From Ficedula albicollis (lineage: Eukaryota > Chordata > Aves > Passeriformes > Muscicapidae): a stretch of DNA of 64,000 bases. The position numbers and the translations under genes were made by a program. Positions within the stretch are counted from its first letter, which is position 1, and every line of letters begins with the position of its first letter. The notes under the pieces are model-generated. The model was not told the DNA's origin and did no database searches. It saw nothing but the letters and a program-made list of their open reading frames with translations. Shown here in pieces: positions 12,842-25,200 of the stretch. The stretch is taken from positions 45,668,864 through 45,732,863 of the forward strand of contig NC_021677.1 in NCBI RefSeq assembly GCF_000247815.1, written 5' to 3'.

Positions 12842-13795
12842 ATTAGGATCATACTAAAATTCATGTTGAAAGGAACATCAGGAAGTATCTAGTCCAATTT
12901 CTTACTTCCAAAAGGGTCAGCTACAAGATCAGACCAGGTTGTTCAGGTCTTTATCCAGTCCTGTCTTGAAAACCCACAAAATGGAAAGGTATACAAACTC
13001 CCTGGACAAGCTGTGTTACTGCTTGGCTGTATTCATGGTGAGAATATCTTTTCCTGGTACACAATGTGAAGGTTTTCTGTTTCACCCTATGCCTTTTTTC
13101 TCTTGTGCTCCCTCCATCTGCCTTGTTGAATGGATGGCCTCATCTTCACAGTAAGCTCTCCCAAGGTACTGGGTGCAGGGCTGCTGCTTGGTGTCTTCTG
13201 GCTGAGTGAACTCCAGTTCCTCCTCCTCAGAGGTCAAGTGCTCCAGCCCGTGTCGTTTTTGTAGCTCTCTGCTCAACACAATCCAGTTTATCACATACCT
13301 TGTTTCAGGAGGGCATAAACTGCACACAGTGTCTCCATGCAGTCTGATGAGCGCTGAGCAGAGGCAGATAATCACTTTGCTTTACCTGCTGCCACACAGC
13401 CCAGGATCTTTCTTTGTCACCTGTGCACGCTGGTGGCTACCAGATTGCTCACTGTGAACCAAGACAGGGCTCATGAGCCATGAATCAAGGACCTTCTCAG
13501 GAGAGCTCCCAGCTTATATGGCTTCAAGCATTTCCATCTTCTAAATTGCACAATTGACTTTGTGCACAAGTCTTACGCATGTCCTTGATTCCTGCTGATC
13601 CCTTTCATGCAACCCACACAAGCATCTCTGAATGGCACTCCCATCCTTGGATGTACTGACTGTCCCCAGTTTGGTGTCATTTGAAAACTTTATGAACAAA
13701 CATTCCCTTACTTCTCTCATGTCACCTATTAACCTGTTGAATGGAGCAGGTCTCAGGACAGTCCCCAGATTCTGGTACTCCATCTGTCACACGCA
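12842..13795 (-). mobile_element. CR1 LINE, old 3' half with part of the RT frame
   Basis: This is an approximately 950-bp antisense CR1 copy. The 3' terminal block lies at 12842-12980. The typical CR1 3' region follows at 13240-13440, including the stretch reading antisense to the usual GCACAC...CTGGTGGCT block. The 3' part of the reverse-transcriptase frame is at 13541-13783. Further RT sequence of the same orientation lies at 14389-14620 beyond an insertion, so the two parts probably come from one element. Many substitutions show it is old and inactive. Confidence 0.85.
13541..13783 (-). pseudogene. CR1 reverse transcriptase fragment (palm motif region)
   Basis: The minus-strand frame of 80 codons contains a degraded version of the CR1 palm-domain block. 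A GTVLRPAPF segment stands where CR1 has its conserved glycine/leucine/proline motif. About 20 residues later comes KFSNDTKLG, the position of the catalytic (F/Y)ADD box followed by TKLG. The box has become FSND, so the first catalytic aspartate is lost and the enzyme could not work even if expressed. It is followed by AIQR, also typical of CR1 ORF2. It is a fragment of a LINE polymerase, not a host gene. Confidence 0.8.
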
Positions 13796-14388
13796 GCCAG
13801 GTTTGTGGGAAGACAGGTTCTAAGGATAGCACAGGAGGCAATCTTTCCCAATGAATTACAGATTACTGAGGAGTGGAGACAGCCTTGCCTGCCCAATGAG
13901 GATGGGGGTTATAAAAGAGTGGGTCAGCTACAGGTTGTAGTTGCAGATGGAGTTACAGCTTGAGACTCAGAGTCTGCTGCACCTTGGGATGGAGTTGGCT
14001 GACTGTGCTGTGAGGCGCTAAGGGATGTGTGGTTGTGCAAGGGACAGAAGGTAAAAAGATGTTGTGTGAGGGACGCCAGGGTTAGGCAGCCGAGTGAGAG
14101 ACAGGTTTGGGTTTAGCCAGTCATGCAGAAGGAAGAAGGAAACTTGCAGAGAGGAGAGGAGGAGTCAGTGCTGCCTGTGAGGAGAGGAGTGAGAGTTGCC
14201 TGAGAGAAGTGAGAGGAAAGAAGGCACGAAAAACTTTCATTGGAAGACTGGTGTTGGTGCCAGCTGTGTCCAGCTTGACATAATTACTACACAGGCTCAA
14301 TATGACCAATTAAACTTCTAATACAAATAATTTACTCTTACTCAGTGATTTTTCTACTCAGCCAAACCACAGCATCTCATTTTAAATA
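13796..14388. mobile_element. LTR-like, purine-rich insertion inside the CR1
   Basis: The two halves of the CR1 RT frame lie about 720 bp apart where roughly 250 bp would be expected, so some 400-580 bp has been inserted. The inserted DNA carries a TTATAAAAG box at 13909. A G-rich stretch follows, then a GA-rich tract (about 14128-14222). This resembles the TATA-R-U5 arrangement of an LTR on the plus strand. I see no clear target-site duplication and do not recognise a family. An unclassified repeat or unrelated rearrangement is possible. Confidence 0.35.
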
Positions 14389-14620
14389 TGAGAATACTGG
14401 GGAAGACAGCATCAAAAGTCTTGCAGAAGTCAAGGTAAATTGCTCTCTATGATAAAATGACATCCACCGAGTCATTTGATCATAGAAGACAAAGACTTTT
14501 GTTAAACATTGTTTATACTTGGAAAATTCATCCTGACAGTTCCCAAAGACTCCTTCTTTATGTACCCAAAACCACATTCTAAAAGAACTCAGTCTGTGAA
14601 TTTGCAAAGACTGGCGCAAA
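14389..14620 (-). pseudogene. CR1 reverse transcriptase fragment (upstream part)
   Basis: On the minus strand the 80-codon frame at 14377-14619 includes KQCLTKVFVFYDQMTR. This matches the CR1 region just upstream of the first catalytic aspartate motif, and the DNA at about 14411-14434 is antisense to the usual DFSKAFD-type segment. It lies upstream, in element orientation, of the RT piece at 13541-13783, so it is probably the same element interrupted by an insertion. It is frameshifted and non-functional. Confidence 0.7.
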
Positions 14621-14689
14621 GACTCCTTCTTTATGTACCCAAAACCACGTTCTAAAAGAACTCAATCTGTGAATTTGCAAGGACTGGCA
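14544..14689. repeat. 73-bp tandem duplication, two copies
   Basis: Units 14544-14616 and 14617-14689 differ at about four positions. The duplication overlaps the upstream edge of the CR1 RT fragment, so it arose after that insertion. Confidence 0.9.
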
Positions 14690-17600
14690 TGATTTCTGAA
14701 TGATTAAATCTGGTGGATAATAGATGACATTTTTAAATATCAAAACAATGCTTTTTGCCTTATATCTTTATCACACGATATCATCCTTGTTTAGAAAAAG
14801 TGCCCTTTCTATGTAGTTCAAAATTTGATAGATATTTTAAGTATACTTGATAATTCTGGCTGGGTTCTTCTTTCCTTTTTAATTTCTCTCCTTCTCTATA
14901 GCATTTAATTAGCAAAGAGGAAAATATTTTGCTGAGCTCATAGCAAAAATAACAATCCAGATCTGCAGATATTCATATGTAATTATGGCTACATGTAATT
15001 AAGTGTGGCAATCTGGTGATAAAACCTTTAAGTAATGACTCATAAAGAGATAAAAATGGAGCATGTGTTTAATCAGTTTGTAGCCTTCCACAGAAGCTGG
15101 CATAGCTCAGGTGCTAATGAGACATCTGCTGCTCAGGACACCAGAGAAAGCAGCAATTCACTAATGAAAAAACAAACCAGTGTGTTATACAAGAAATACT
15201 GGCCCAGAATTCTAGCCCAAATCTTAAACTTTGACTAAATTTGCGACTAGCAGTATTGAACAAACAAAACATTTTCTCCTACAGTTGCATTTTTTTCTCT
15301 AGAAACAGGTAACCCAAGACTAATTTTGCCAAATAACATAAAAACTAGATGTCTTTGCAGCACTCTGAGATTGTTCTAAGGTTGAGCAATTTCCATAAAT
15401 AAATAATAGAATAAAATAGAAAATCCTGAGTGAGAAAATTGTAATATATTCTTGTCTGCCTTTTGTGATAATGGGCCCTAATATGGGAGAACATTTAAAG
15501 AAATTCAGAGAAGTCTTGTTGTAGCCCTAAACCTCTAACTACTATAGAAAAGGCAAGAGACAAGGAGGGGCGGAAAAACCCACAAAACCGAAACCAACAA
15601 GTGAAAACACAAAGAAAAAAACTCCAACCAAACAACAAAAACACACCCCCTCTACAAAATTTTAATTTTTTATGCCTGAATTACAATCTCAAAAGTCATA
15701 GGATTACATGATGTCATGTGAAGTTTTCACGTACTTTTAAAGACAAAGTTTAATTAAATTGTTCAATAAAAATACAACACAAAGTTCTTTCAAAATAAAG
15801 GGACAGTCCCTTGCTACAAGGCTTCCAACAGACCGTGGTTTATACAGTTCTTTTTAGATTTTATGGAACACTGAAATCTTACATGGACACTCAACCTAAA
15901 AGCTGTCCTTCTCTTCTGCCTTTCCATATCAGTGTGGTCTCATGGAAAAAGTACAAGAAAAGGCTAGGGAGTACACAGATTTTAAAAGTAACTGCAGAAA
16001 GTAAGAAAAAAAAATAACTTATTGGACTCTCAGAGAACTACCCACCCTTCTGGTAGTGTCTAAATGTGTGGTAAAAGTTTTTTTGGTTCAGTCTTCTGAC
16101 TAGCAGTAGTTTTTATTTTGGCTTAAAACATGTTTTTCACTTTAAAAGCAAGTAACTTAAGGCTTTGTAAAGAAACCAAACCTCCACATATTGAGCCAGA
16201 AGCTCTAAACCAAGGACTACCCATAACCCTTTAGGGATGGCAGGTTTAGGTAACATTTCTGAATCCCCCATTGTGTATTATGTATTAAGTATTGTTCTGT
16301 TTTCATGTGGAGACTTTTTCTTTGTAGCCTCAGGTTGAACATTTCTTCTTATTTTCTCTTTTGTTAATGGGTTGCAAAAGAAACCTTTTGTTTAGCGATG
16401 TATTTCTAATACAATTAAGTTTTCCTAGAATTCTACTTCACAACTCTTAAGTACTTAATCAACAAGTGTCTTGATTACTTTACACTGAAACTGTAGGACA
16501 GAGATTTGATTTGTAATTTAAACTGGCCTCTGAATTGGTGTCCTTGCTCAGAACTGTGAAAGGCAATCATCTTTCTTAATGATCACTGCAGAAAGAAATG
16601 GTAACGTCATCCTTTCACATCTCCCTTGTGAATTTGTTAGATTTATTCATGTATTCTTTTACCAATACCAATGTGTCACTTATTGATACAACTTTTAGTT
16701 TACATTTTGCAAATTTTAAAGCCTTTTCTTTCATACCTTCCATAATGATTCCTATTAAAAATAAGAATGAATTGCTCTTTTATTTATTAGTCAAAGAGAC
16801 AGATTGTTCACTACCTCTGCAATCAAGTTTCAGTCTGCTAATGGAAATCTAGTTTGACACTTATATAATGAGGCAGTTAATATCACAACTTCATATGGTA
16901 TTTGTATTTAAGGTGATTAGAGTGTTTTTAAAATCCAGACATTTTACAAAAATCTGACACATTTGGGCAGAAATATTTAATGTATTAAATCATGTTTTTA
17001 TTCTCACTTATTCTAATTGAAAGAATTCATAGAAACCACACTGCTGCTCGTACTCTGGCCATGAACTTTTCAGAACAGGTAACTCCAATGCTGATGGAAG
17101 ATATCAGAATGGAAGAGAATGGTAACTGCAACATGTCTATTACCAAAGAAAACACAAGAGAAGATTCTATTATTGATTCCTCCTTCCCTTAATATGCCTT
17201 CATGGTATCTGACACCAATTCAGCCCTGAGAAGTAGCATGGTCTGCTACTTAAACCAGGGTCTGATGATGGTGTTACTGAACAAATTATATTTATGTAAG
17301 AAGTCTATGCAGAAGTGGGGGAAATACTGGAAAACTCTTTTAACTTTAGTGCAATTGTGTGGTTAATGCTTAGTTTTGTACCCTACAGTGCACAGGGTTT
17401 AATATAGCCTTGTGTTAATGCCCTACATCTGATTAATAGGTCTTGTGCCAGCTAATGTTTCCTTCTTTATTTATGTTAGTGATTTATATGTGCTTGCTAG
17501 CAGATTTCCTAGTTTTGTGAACAAGGATTATGTGTCAGAACAAAGAATGATAAAAGAATTATGACCTGATGACATATTTGAAATATTCTCAAGGAGAAAA

Positions 17601-18473
17601 CATTATTTAGAAGATCTAGAACCATATCCAAACTAATCAATGAAAGTAATTAGCAAATATGCTTGTTTTCAGGAAATATGATAAATATTTAATTTCAGGA
17701 ATATAACCTGGTCTGTTAGGATGCTGTCATGCATGAGGGGAACTCCCCAAGCATCCCATGCTGCTAATAAAGTAATGTCTTTCTGATCTAGTAAATTAGC
17801 TGGAGAGTTCATTTCCCAGTTTTGGGTGACAATGGACACTGAGTAGATTTCCCTGCTCGAGGGAGTGAGGATAAATGGCTAGTCAGGACTATAAGCAAAG
17901 CAGCAGCCTTCAGAACAGGCTGTCACTTAGAAACCTGGGCTCTTAACACAGATATAAAAGAAATCTTTTTAATCCTTCCCTCTGCTGGGAATCCTACCCT
18001 TTCACATTCCTCATCCTTCCCACATTACTATCTGCATATAGACACTCAAATATGTCTCTGCATTTTGTAATGCTGATATATCTGAAAAATCTGTAAGTTG
18101 AGGGTCAATAAAATACAATCATGGTGAAAAGTAATGGGAGTAATAGGATGATGATGATGATAATAATAAATAATAATAAAATTAACATTTGCCATACCTA
18201 TGGTAAAAAGTAATGGGAATCATAAGATAATAATAGTAGTAGTAATGATAATTTTACATACCCCTCTGATATTCCTTTTATTGCCCTGGATGGAATATTT
18301 AAATGCAATGTTATTTTCTCAGAATGTTAGACTTCATCACTGCAAAACATATCACAGATTATGACTATTTTTTCTCCCCAATTTATCAAATATATCAAAA
18401 TATTGTTTTATCTTAGAAGACAGTTGAACTCAATGCTCAAAAATTTGAAGTATTGATATTTTGTAAGTTCATA
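14690..18473. other. Non-coding DNA, no gene seen
   Basis: AT-rich unique sequence with an A/CCAA low-complexity patch at about 15570-15660. A diverged 79-bp duplication with ATR-type microsatellite tracts lies at 18121-18255. Open frames are short and unrelated to any domain I recognise. Confidence 0.65.
18121..18255. repeat. Diverged 79-bp duplication with GATGAT/AATAAT microsatellites
   Basis: A segment with core AAAGTAATGGGA occurs at 18121 and again at 18200. Each copy is followed by a trinucleotide tract (GAT/AAT in the first, AATAGTAGT in the second). The tracts have drifted independently. Confidence 0.75.
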
Positions 18474-18810
18474 AGAGGGCTGGAGATAAAGACCACTGAG
18501 ATGATTAAGGCACTGGACCATATCTGATATCAGGAGCAGCTGAGAGAGCAGGAACTGTTCAGCCTGGAGATGAGAAGGGCTCAGGGGATCAAATCGATGT
18601 GCACACCTACCTGAGGGGAAACTACAAAGAGGATGGAATCAGGTTCTTTGCAGTGGCAGGACAAGGGGAAAAACTGAAACACATAAAGCTCTGTCTGAAC
18701 ATAAGGAGCACAGGCAAAGGTTTTCAAGAGACATTGCAGAATATCCCTCTTTGCAGATATTGAAAAACAGTCTAGACATGGTCTGTTCCATGGCTCTGCA
18801 ATTCTGTTAG
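18474..18810 (+). mobile_element. CR1 LINE fragment (3' end)
   Basis: This copy reads in the sense direction. A CTGAGAGAGCAGGAACTGTT...CTGGAGA block is followed by ACCTGAGGGGAAACTACAAAG and by CAGTGGCAGGACAAGGGGAAA, and the copy ends near ATTCTGTTAG. This is the normal order of the CR1 3' untranslated region. The final octamer array is decayed. A run of about 15 T follows at 18822. Confidence 0.85.
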
Positions 18811-21800
18811 TTGTGGCAGGTTTTTTTTTTTTTTCCCACTGTGTTTCTGTAAGGTGGGGAGAGGAGTAATCTGTTTATGAATAAACATGAGCAGATAATT
18901 TTAAACATCCCTTTTGTAGAGAAAGAATAATACAAAAGCTACAAATGCACTTATGAATCAAAATACTATTGCTAGGAGCACCAGTTCTCACTTCTGTTCT
19001 CTTTATTAGCATAAATCTGGAAAATTAATGGTGTTTTAGATCAACCTAACAATCACAAGTGAGATTGAAGTACTACTGGTATGAGCCATTTTCCCCTTTA
19101 TATTGCAAAAGAGGATATTTTGATCAAATAAAGATTTAGGCTTGATAGACTTTCAACAAGACCCTCATGTGTACTATTGAAATATGTCTGAATATTTATT
19201 AGATCATAATGCACATCTATGCTGTGCATACCCTTGATTCAATCTGTTCTGTTCCAAACAGTAAAACTTTTTAAGCAATAGGTTGTCCAGTGTGACGGAT
19301 AGAAAAACTGATCCACCTGCTGCAATTCAGGAGAAAAAAGTCTGAAATTTGTGAGTCTAAAGCTACAGGGAATGACATAAAAGGCAAGAGGAGGTAATTA
19401 TTTCTTACTCTGCCTTGGGTGTGAAAAGCTAATTTTCACAGACCAAACAATGACACTTCCTAGAACTTTCTCAAAAACAAAGTTTTAGCACAATGCTTGC
19501 GATTATTACTTGTGTTTCAAGATAAATAAAAACAGCAAGACAAAGAAAAGGGGATTTATGGGCTCTTTAGGGGCATTCACTGTAAAACTTTGCTTTTGTG
19601 GTGAAGAGATGACTACAATAACTCAACACAGAGAGGAGACCATATCCTGACAAAATGTGATCCTTTGCCAAGCTAATTTGCTAAAGAGTTGGAAATGGGA
19701 CTCTGATGTCATAAGTTACACCTCCAGTTCCCCAAAAAAACCCCAAACCAACAAAATCCATTCTCTTTCACAGCGTTACCTCATTGACTGCTAGACACTA
19801 CAACCCAGGTTTCACTTTCATCTGTCAAATTCAATGAACTGTGCCTATTATATCACTTTTGCCAGTCTAGACAATTGGTCTGTATTTCTGGTATTTATGT
19901 CTGTTAACTATCTCCAAACGTAGATCAGCCTCTCCTTTTTTTTTCTCATCAGCATTCTTAGTCAAAAACACTTACATAACAAACTGAAATGCAGAAAAAA
20001 CCTACATCTATCTTATTTACTGTACATTTTTCTTACACAGGTAAAGTCACTGATAGCCTTACAAAAACCTCTCATTTAAAATAATGCTTTCCACTTGTTT
20101 TGATGGGGGCCTATATCAATTTGATTGAATACTTTTGTAGTCATTTGCTTCATTTTTTCTAAATTCAGCTTTGTAACCTGTAAGTCTGTAAAATCTACAA
20201 GAAAAAGTAAGAATTTTTTTTTCCTTTATATTTATTCTTGTCATGAAGTTAAGATGTCAGCCTGCTGACAGTTTGACACTAGACCAAGAGCAGAAATGCC
20301 ATCATTTGCCAGTGACTAATAAGACAACTTCACAAGCTGCTGGGGTTGAACTGCCTGAGGCTGTAAGAGGTCTGGTAGGACTTTTTGAGATGTTTCTTCT
20401 TTGCAGCTCTCTCCTATCTTTTTGCTTCTGAAATGGAAGTGAATTTTTAAGGTTTGGACAACTCCTTGAAAATTCTTTTTTCTTCTGTAAAATCAGAAAT
20501 CAGTATCAATATAGCCAAACTGTTCACAAATTCCTGTTAGTGAGACATTTCCAAAAGTGGATATTTCTGGTGCAAAACAAGAATATATTCCCATGATCTA
20601 CTAAGGGCTGAATATTTCCAGCTGACAGATGTAAGCTCTTCAAATAACTTCTACAGTGGGCAGGAAAAATTATTTTGGATTTGTAGAACTACTATCTGCG
20701 TGGAAATAGCTGACTCTAGCATCCAAAAAAGCCCAAATTTATTGGCTTCTTGGTGTCCTGAAATCCACTGAAAACACAAAGTCCCTTCCCTGCAATCTTG
20801 CTTCCTGCAAACTATGACAAAGCAGATAACTGCAATTCCTTTCAGCAGACATATCTCCTTGTGAAATGTGCAGAGAAGATGAGGATCTTTTATCAAGCAT
20901 TGTGAACTACTTTTTTTTTTTTTACCCATACAGATGGCAAAGGAACATTTCAGGAATTCTGACTTTTCCTTCTTTTCTTTCAGGAGTAAAAAGCAGCTTA
21001 TTCTACATCAGCCACAACGAATTTCTTGTGGTCACTGGTGACCCTTCTGGTTTGCTTTTTCTCCTTTTCTGTCAAGAAACACTGTATTCCAAGGAAAATT
21101 TTTCTACGTAAAAATGTGTACGGAGAGTACAGAAGTCTCATGAGTCAAGTAGGCTCCTGGTTAGGATATGACTGTCTACATCTGCCTCTTCACATGTCTA
21201 AAATTCTTCAAATCACTACTTACTATCTCTGAGCACTTGATATATCTGGCCGTGGCAGTCCTGTCAAATCACAAGATTACAAATTTATGAATGGAATGTT
21301 TTAAAGCTGGAAAAAGTCATTTGCAGCTAGCAGTCAACAGAATCTTTTGTAAGATTACATACATTTGAAAATGAATTTTATGCTGTTATCACTCTGCAAC
21401 AGATCACAGCTGCCCATGAGCAGATGAATATTTGCCATGTGTGAACAATTGGTTATTTGAAAATTAAGCCTTTTTTTCTTGCCTTCAAAAGCCACTCTTC
21501 AGTTGTTGCAGTAATGGGGAAGAGGTGATGAGAGGAAAAGAAGAGCAGCTTTAGTAGAATCTGTAAAAGAAACAGAGATCATATTTTATGGGCAGCATGG
21601 GGCAGCATGAAGATGGTAAGAGGTAGGCACAGATTCCCAGCAAGAAGGTAAATTCATGAGCTCCTTACTGGGACAGGCCAGTATATGCCCTCATGGTGTG
21701 CTTACATGTCACGGAGCCAAACCTCAAAGAATCCACCTCTGCCTTACCCCTGGCTGCTGCAGGTCTGGCTTCTTTTCCCTCCCATGTTCTCCTATGCCAT

Positions 21801-21858
21801 AAAAAAGTGAAAGAAATACCTGTGGACTTAATCTCAGCTCTTCTTGAACACAAAATTA
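18811..21858. other. Non-coding DNA, no gene seen
   Basis: Unique AT-rich sequence. No exon, transposon or structured RNA is recognisable, and all open frames are under 95 codons. Confidence 0.65.
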
Positions 21859-22252
21859 CACAGTCACAGAATGTGCTGAGTTGGAAGCGACCCATCAGAA
21901 TCATTGAGTCCAAATCTTTTTCCTGCACAGAACAGCCCCAAGAGTCACCTCATGTGTTTGAGAGCATTGTCCAAACACTTCTTGAACTCTTGGCAGGCTT
22001 GGTGCTGTGACCACTTCCTCAGGGAGCCTGTTCAAGTGGCCAACTACCCTCTAGCTGAAGAATGTCTTCCTAATATCCAACCTAAACCTCTCCTGGCACA
22101 ACTTCAGGCCATTCCCTCAGTCCTGTCACTGGGCACCAAAGAGGAGCAAGCAGTGTCTACAGCTCTCCTTCTGCTCATGAGGAAGTTGTAACTGCAGTGA
22201 GGTCTTGCCTCAGTCTCCCGTTCTCCAGGCTGAACAGACCAAGTTCTGTAGG
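21859..22252 (-). mobile_element. CR1 LINE fragment (3' end)
   Basis: The plus strand runs from ACAGTCACAGAATG through TTGGAAGCGACC, the CACTTCCTCAGGGAGCCTGTT block, CCTAATATCCAACCTAAACC and finally CTCCAGGCTGAACAGACCAAG. That is a well-preserved antisense CR1 3' region of about 395 bp. Two open frames of 105 and 95 codons across it are repeat-derived. Confidence 0.92.
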
Positions 22253-25200
22253 AAATATCTGTTAAGAGTTATTCTTTAGATAGACTAGGAGCCAAAATAC
22301 ATAAATACAAAATCCACTCATCTTCCTTTGCATCACACTAATGATTGCCATAGTTCAAGGTAAAAGGAAAAAAGCTCAAGAGGTTATTCTTAAGCACTGT
22401 GGACTCACACACTTCAAGGACTTTTGTGTTCCTCCATAAGACCTGCCTGATGTTCTCAGAAAATCTCCTGTATGAGTTATTTTCAAATGTCTTAAAGAGT
22501 AATGTTGATATCGACTGATCAAAGCTGACTGAAGTATAAAGAGACTGAGTTACACAAAAGAAAACCATTCATTAAACTAACAATCATCCTTTCCTAATAT
22601 GTCCTTAGGCAAATACTTTAATGTCTGTATACTTCCCATCAATAAAACTCAGGATACTTTGGTGCTTTCAGCCTCCCTTATTCCGTTCTATTCATTTAGC
22701 TTGCAAACCACTAACAGCAGACATTACACTTAAACTGAATGCCTAAGATAACAGGTTAGTGATCTTTGTTTTAAATTACACTTAACTGCTTCCACACTGA
22801 TTATATGAGTAAATTGTATTAAAAATAAAATAAAAATAATTTTATTAATAAATTTCTCCTCTTTTAGAGATTAAAGTAACTTAAAAATTTTCTTCCAAAC
22901 AGAAGCTTTCCGTGCAGCTACCCTGCTGCTCTGCAGGGTTTGGAGAGAGGTCAGCTAATTAGGGCTGGTTTACCTACAGTCTCCATGACAATCAGAACTA
23001 AAGCTCCAGATCCAACATCTTTCAGGGTCAACCCAGACCTTAGAACTGTTCATTTTGTCCATGTTTTCACCAGGAAACAGGATGTGGGGTTTTAAGAGAT
23101 GCTCCCCTTAGCTGCTTGATAAGGCAGCCAAAAATAATATTTAGGTTACTGAGGCAATATAACACAGATAGAGTTAACATTTAGTATGCAGATTCATTCA
23201 TTCATATTAATTTCTAAGACTGTTAAGTGCCTAAAGAAATGGCTTCTCACAAAATATATATGTTTAAATATGTAATGAATTCATAAATATCAGTTCTGTT
23301 ATTATGCTACATTTGAGATTCCTGTCAGGATCTCTGAGTTCAGCTTATTTTCACAAATATATTTAATGTACTTTTTTCTCATCTATTTCTGCTGTAAGGC
23401 ATGAGTTTGCTGTAAATAATACAGTATTCTATAATGTAAAATGTTTCAAAACCATTGATGTCTTTTCTTGGAGTATCTGTGATTAAGAATAGCTTTAAAA
23501 CTTTTTACTCAGCTTTTTAAATACAGTCTAGTAAATTCCAAAAGAAACATTAAAAACTGTCAAACAGCTGCTTTAATCACAAAGAAAAACTTTTAAGAAA
23601 ACCAACACATCTAGACATCACAAAATTCAAAAGAAATTTTAAAAACCTTATGAGGTCCACAGATGTTGTGACCTATGTAAAGGAGAGAGTATCTTGACGT
23701 TTTGGACCAACTGAAAAAGCAAGTCAATACATCTAGGTGAGAGTTTTGCCTTTGATGCATCATGTTTATAAATATGAAGACTGTTTATGTTGCAGGCTTC
23801 AGATGGAGACAGAAGGATCAAAGCTCTTCAAAAACTGATCATTATTTCCAGATATTCTTCCCTTTCTTCTTCTGTTTGATTAACTTGTTTGTTATTAGTA
23901 TTTCCTTTCTTGGCTGGTTGTTTCTTTTTATTCTGGGGCACAATTTGTTTGCTATGAATGCAAATTTGTTTGGGTTTGTCATTTAAAACTTTGTTTCTTT
24001 TCGAATTTTTTACTTTCTCTAGGAATGTTTGAGTCTGAGACTGAAGATGAATATGGCTGAGTTAAAAAGAGAATGGAAGGACTCAAGAACAGCTGTAGAC
24101 TTAGTACCTATCAAAAGCAATGTCTCAGAGGTGGAAAAAACTGACCCTAATCATCTGAAAGAACATGACTCATAAAAAGATTAGAGAAGGAGCCAAGAAA
24201 AATGGTAGAACAGATAAGGGAAATGAGACAAAGGCAGGAGATTGCAAGAGGGGAAGCTGCAAAGGAAAGAAATAGTCATTAGCATCACACTGGAGAAGAG
24301 AAACTTCAACTTAACATTTACTATGTGTTTTGTTTCCAAACTAGTTAGTAAATGTTTTTCATTTAAAACAGACATGGTAGCCTCCTTCACTTTTTTTTTT
24401 TTTTCCTCCATTATAAAAAGAAATGTTTCACTAAAAGGCTGAAAAATATGAAAAATGAGCACTGAGGGTTATATGTATTTATGATTTTGTTAATCTGGGG
24501 GTCAAATTTCAGTCATCCACTCTGCCAGGAACTGGCTCACATGCTGCTTAATTCTGGAGAGACTCAACAGGAACAGCTGGCCAGGGCTCCTGTGTCTTCT
24601 GTCAGCCTGTGTCCAGCCTCTTGTGCTCCTTGCCTTCCCCCTTAGGTGGCACTTCCAGACACTATACAGGTAGCATAGTAATGGCCCACTCAAACACTGG
24701 GAAAACTTAGTTTTAAAAAACTTAGGCTTAGTTATTCAGATAATAAGTGGAGAAGACAGCAACACAGCAAGAACATTCAGCTGTTTGGCAACAGGAAAGT
24801 TGGATTTATATGGGCAGCAAACATGTGTTATAGGAAGATCTGATAACATTTTATTTAACAAGTATTTAAAGTATTTAATAGACCAAATTCCTAATAATTC
24901 CTAATTCCTGATAGACTAACTCATTCTGAAAAAATTCAATAGAAAATTCAAGATAGAAAAAGACTTGGAAAATTCTATGGTGAATTGAATGTAACTGTTA
25001 TACTCAAATATGTTCTATCTGAATTTATATATGTTTTGAGCTCCCTTGCCTCTAGCTCATTTTTTGCTGCCACAAAGCATAAAATGAAATTTATTCTTGG
25101 ATGGAGATTTGCCACCTGACCTGCAGGAATGTCACACATTTTCCAGGTATGGCCACGACCAAACCTCCCTTTTATCAACCACTAGTAACAAACATCTTTA

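Noticed and set aside
21693..22191. Overlapping frames of 105 and 95 codons
   Set aside because: They lie mostly on the antisense strand of a CR1 3' region, which often stays open in birds.
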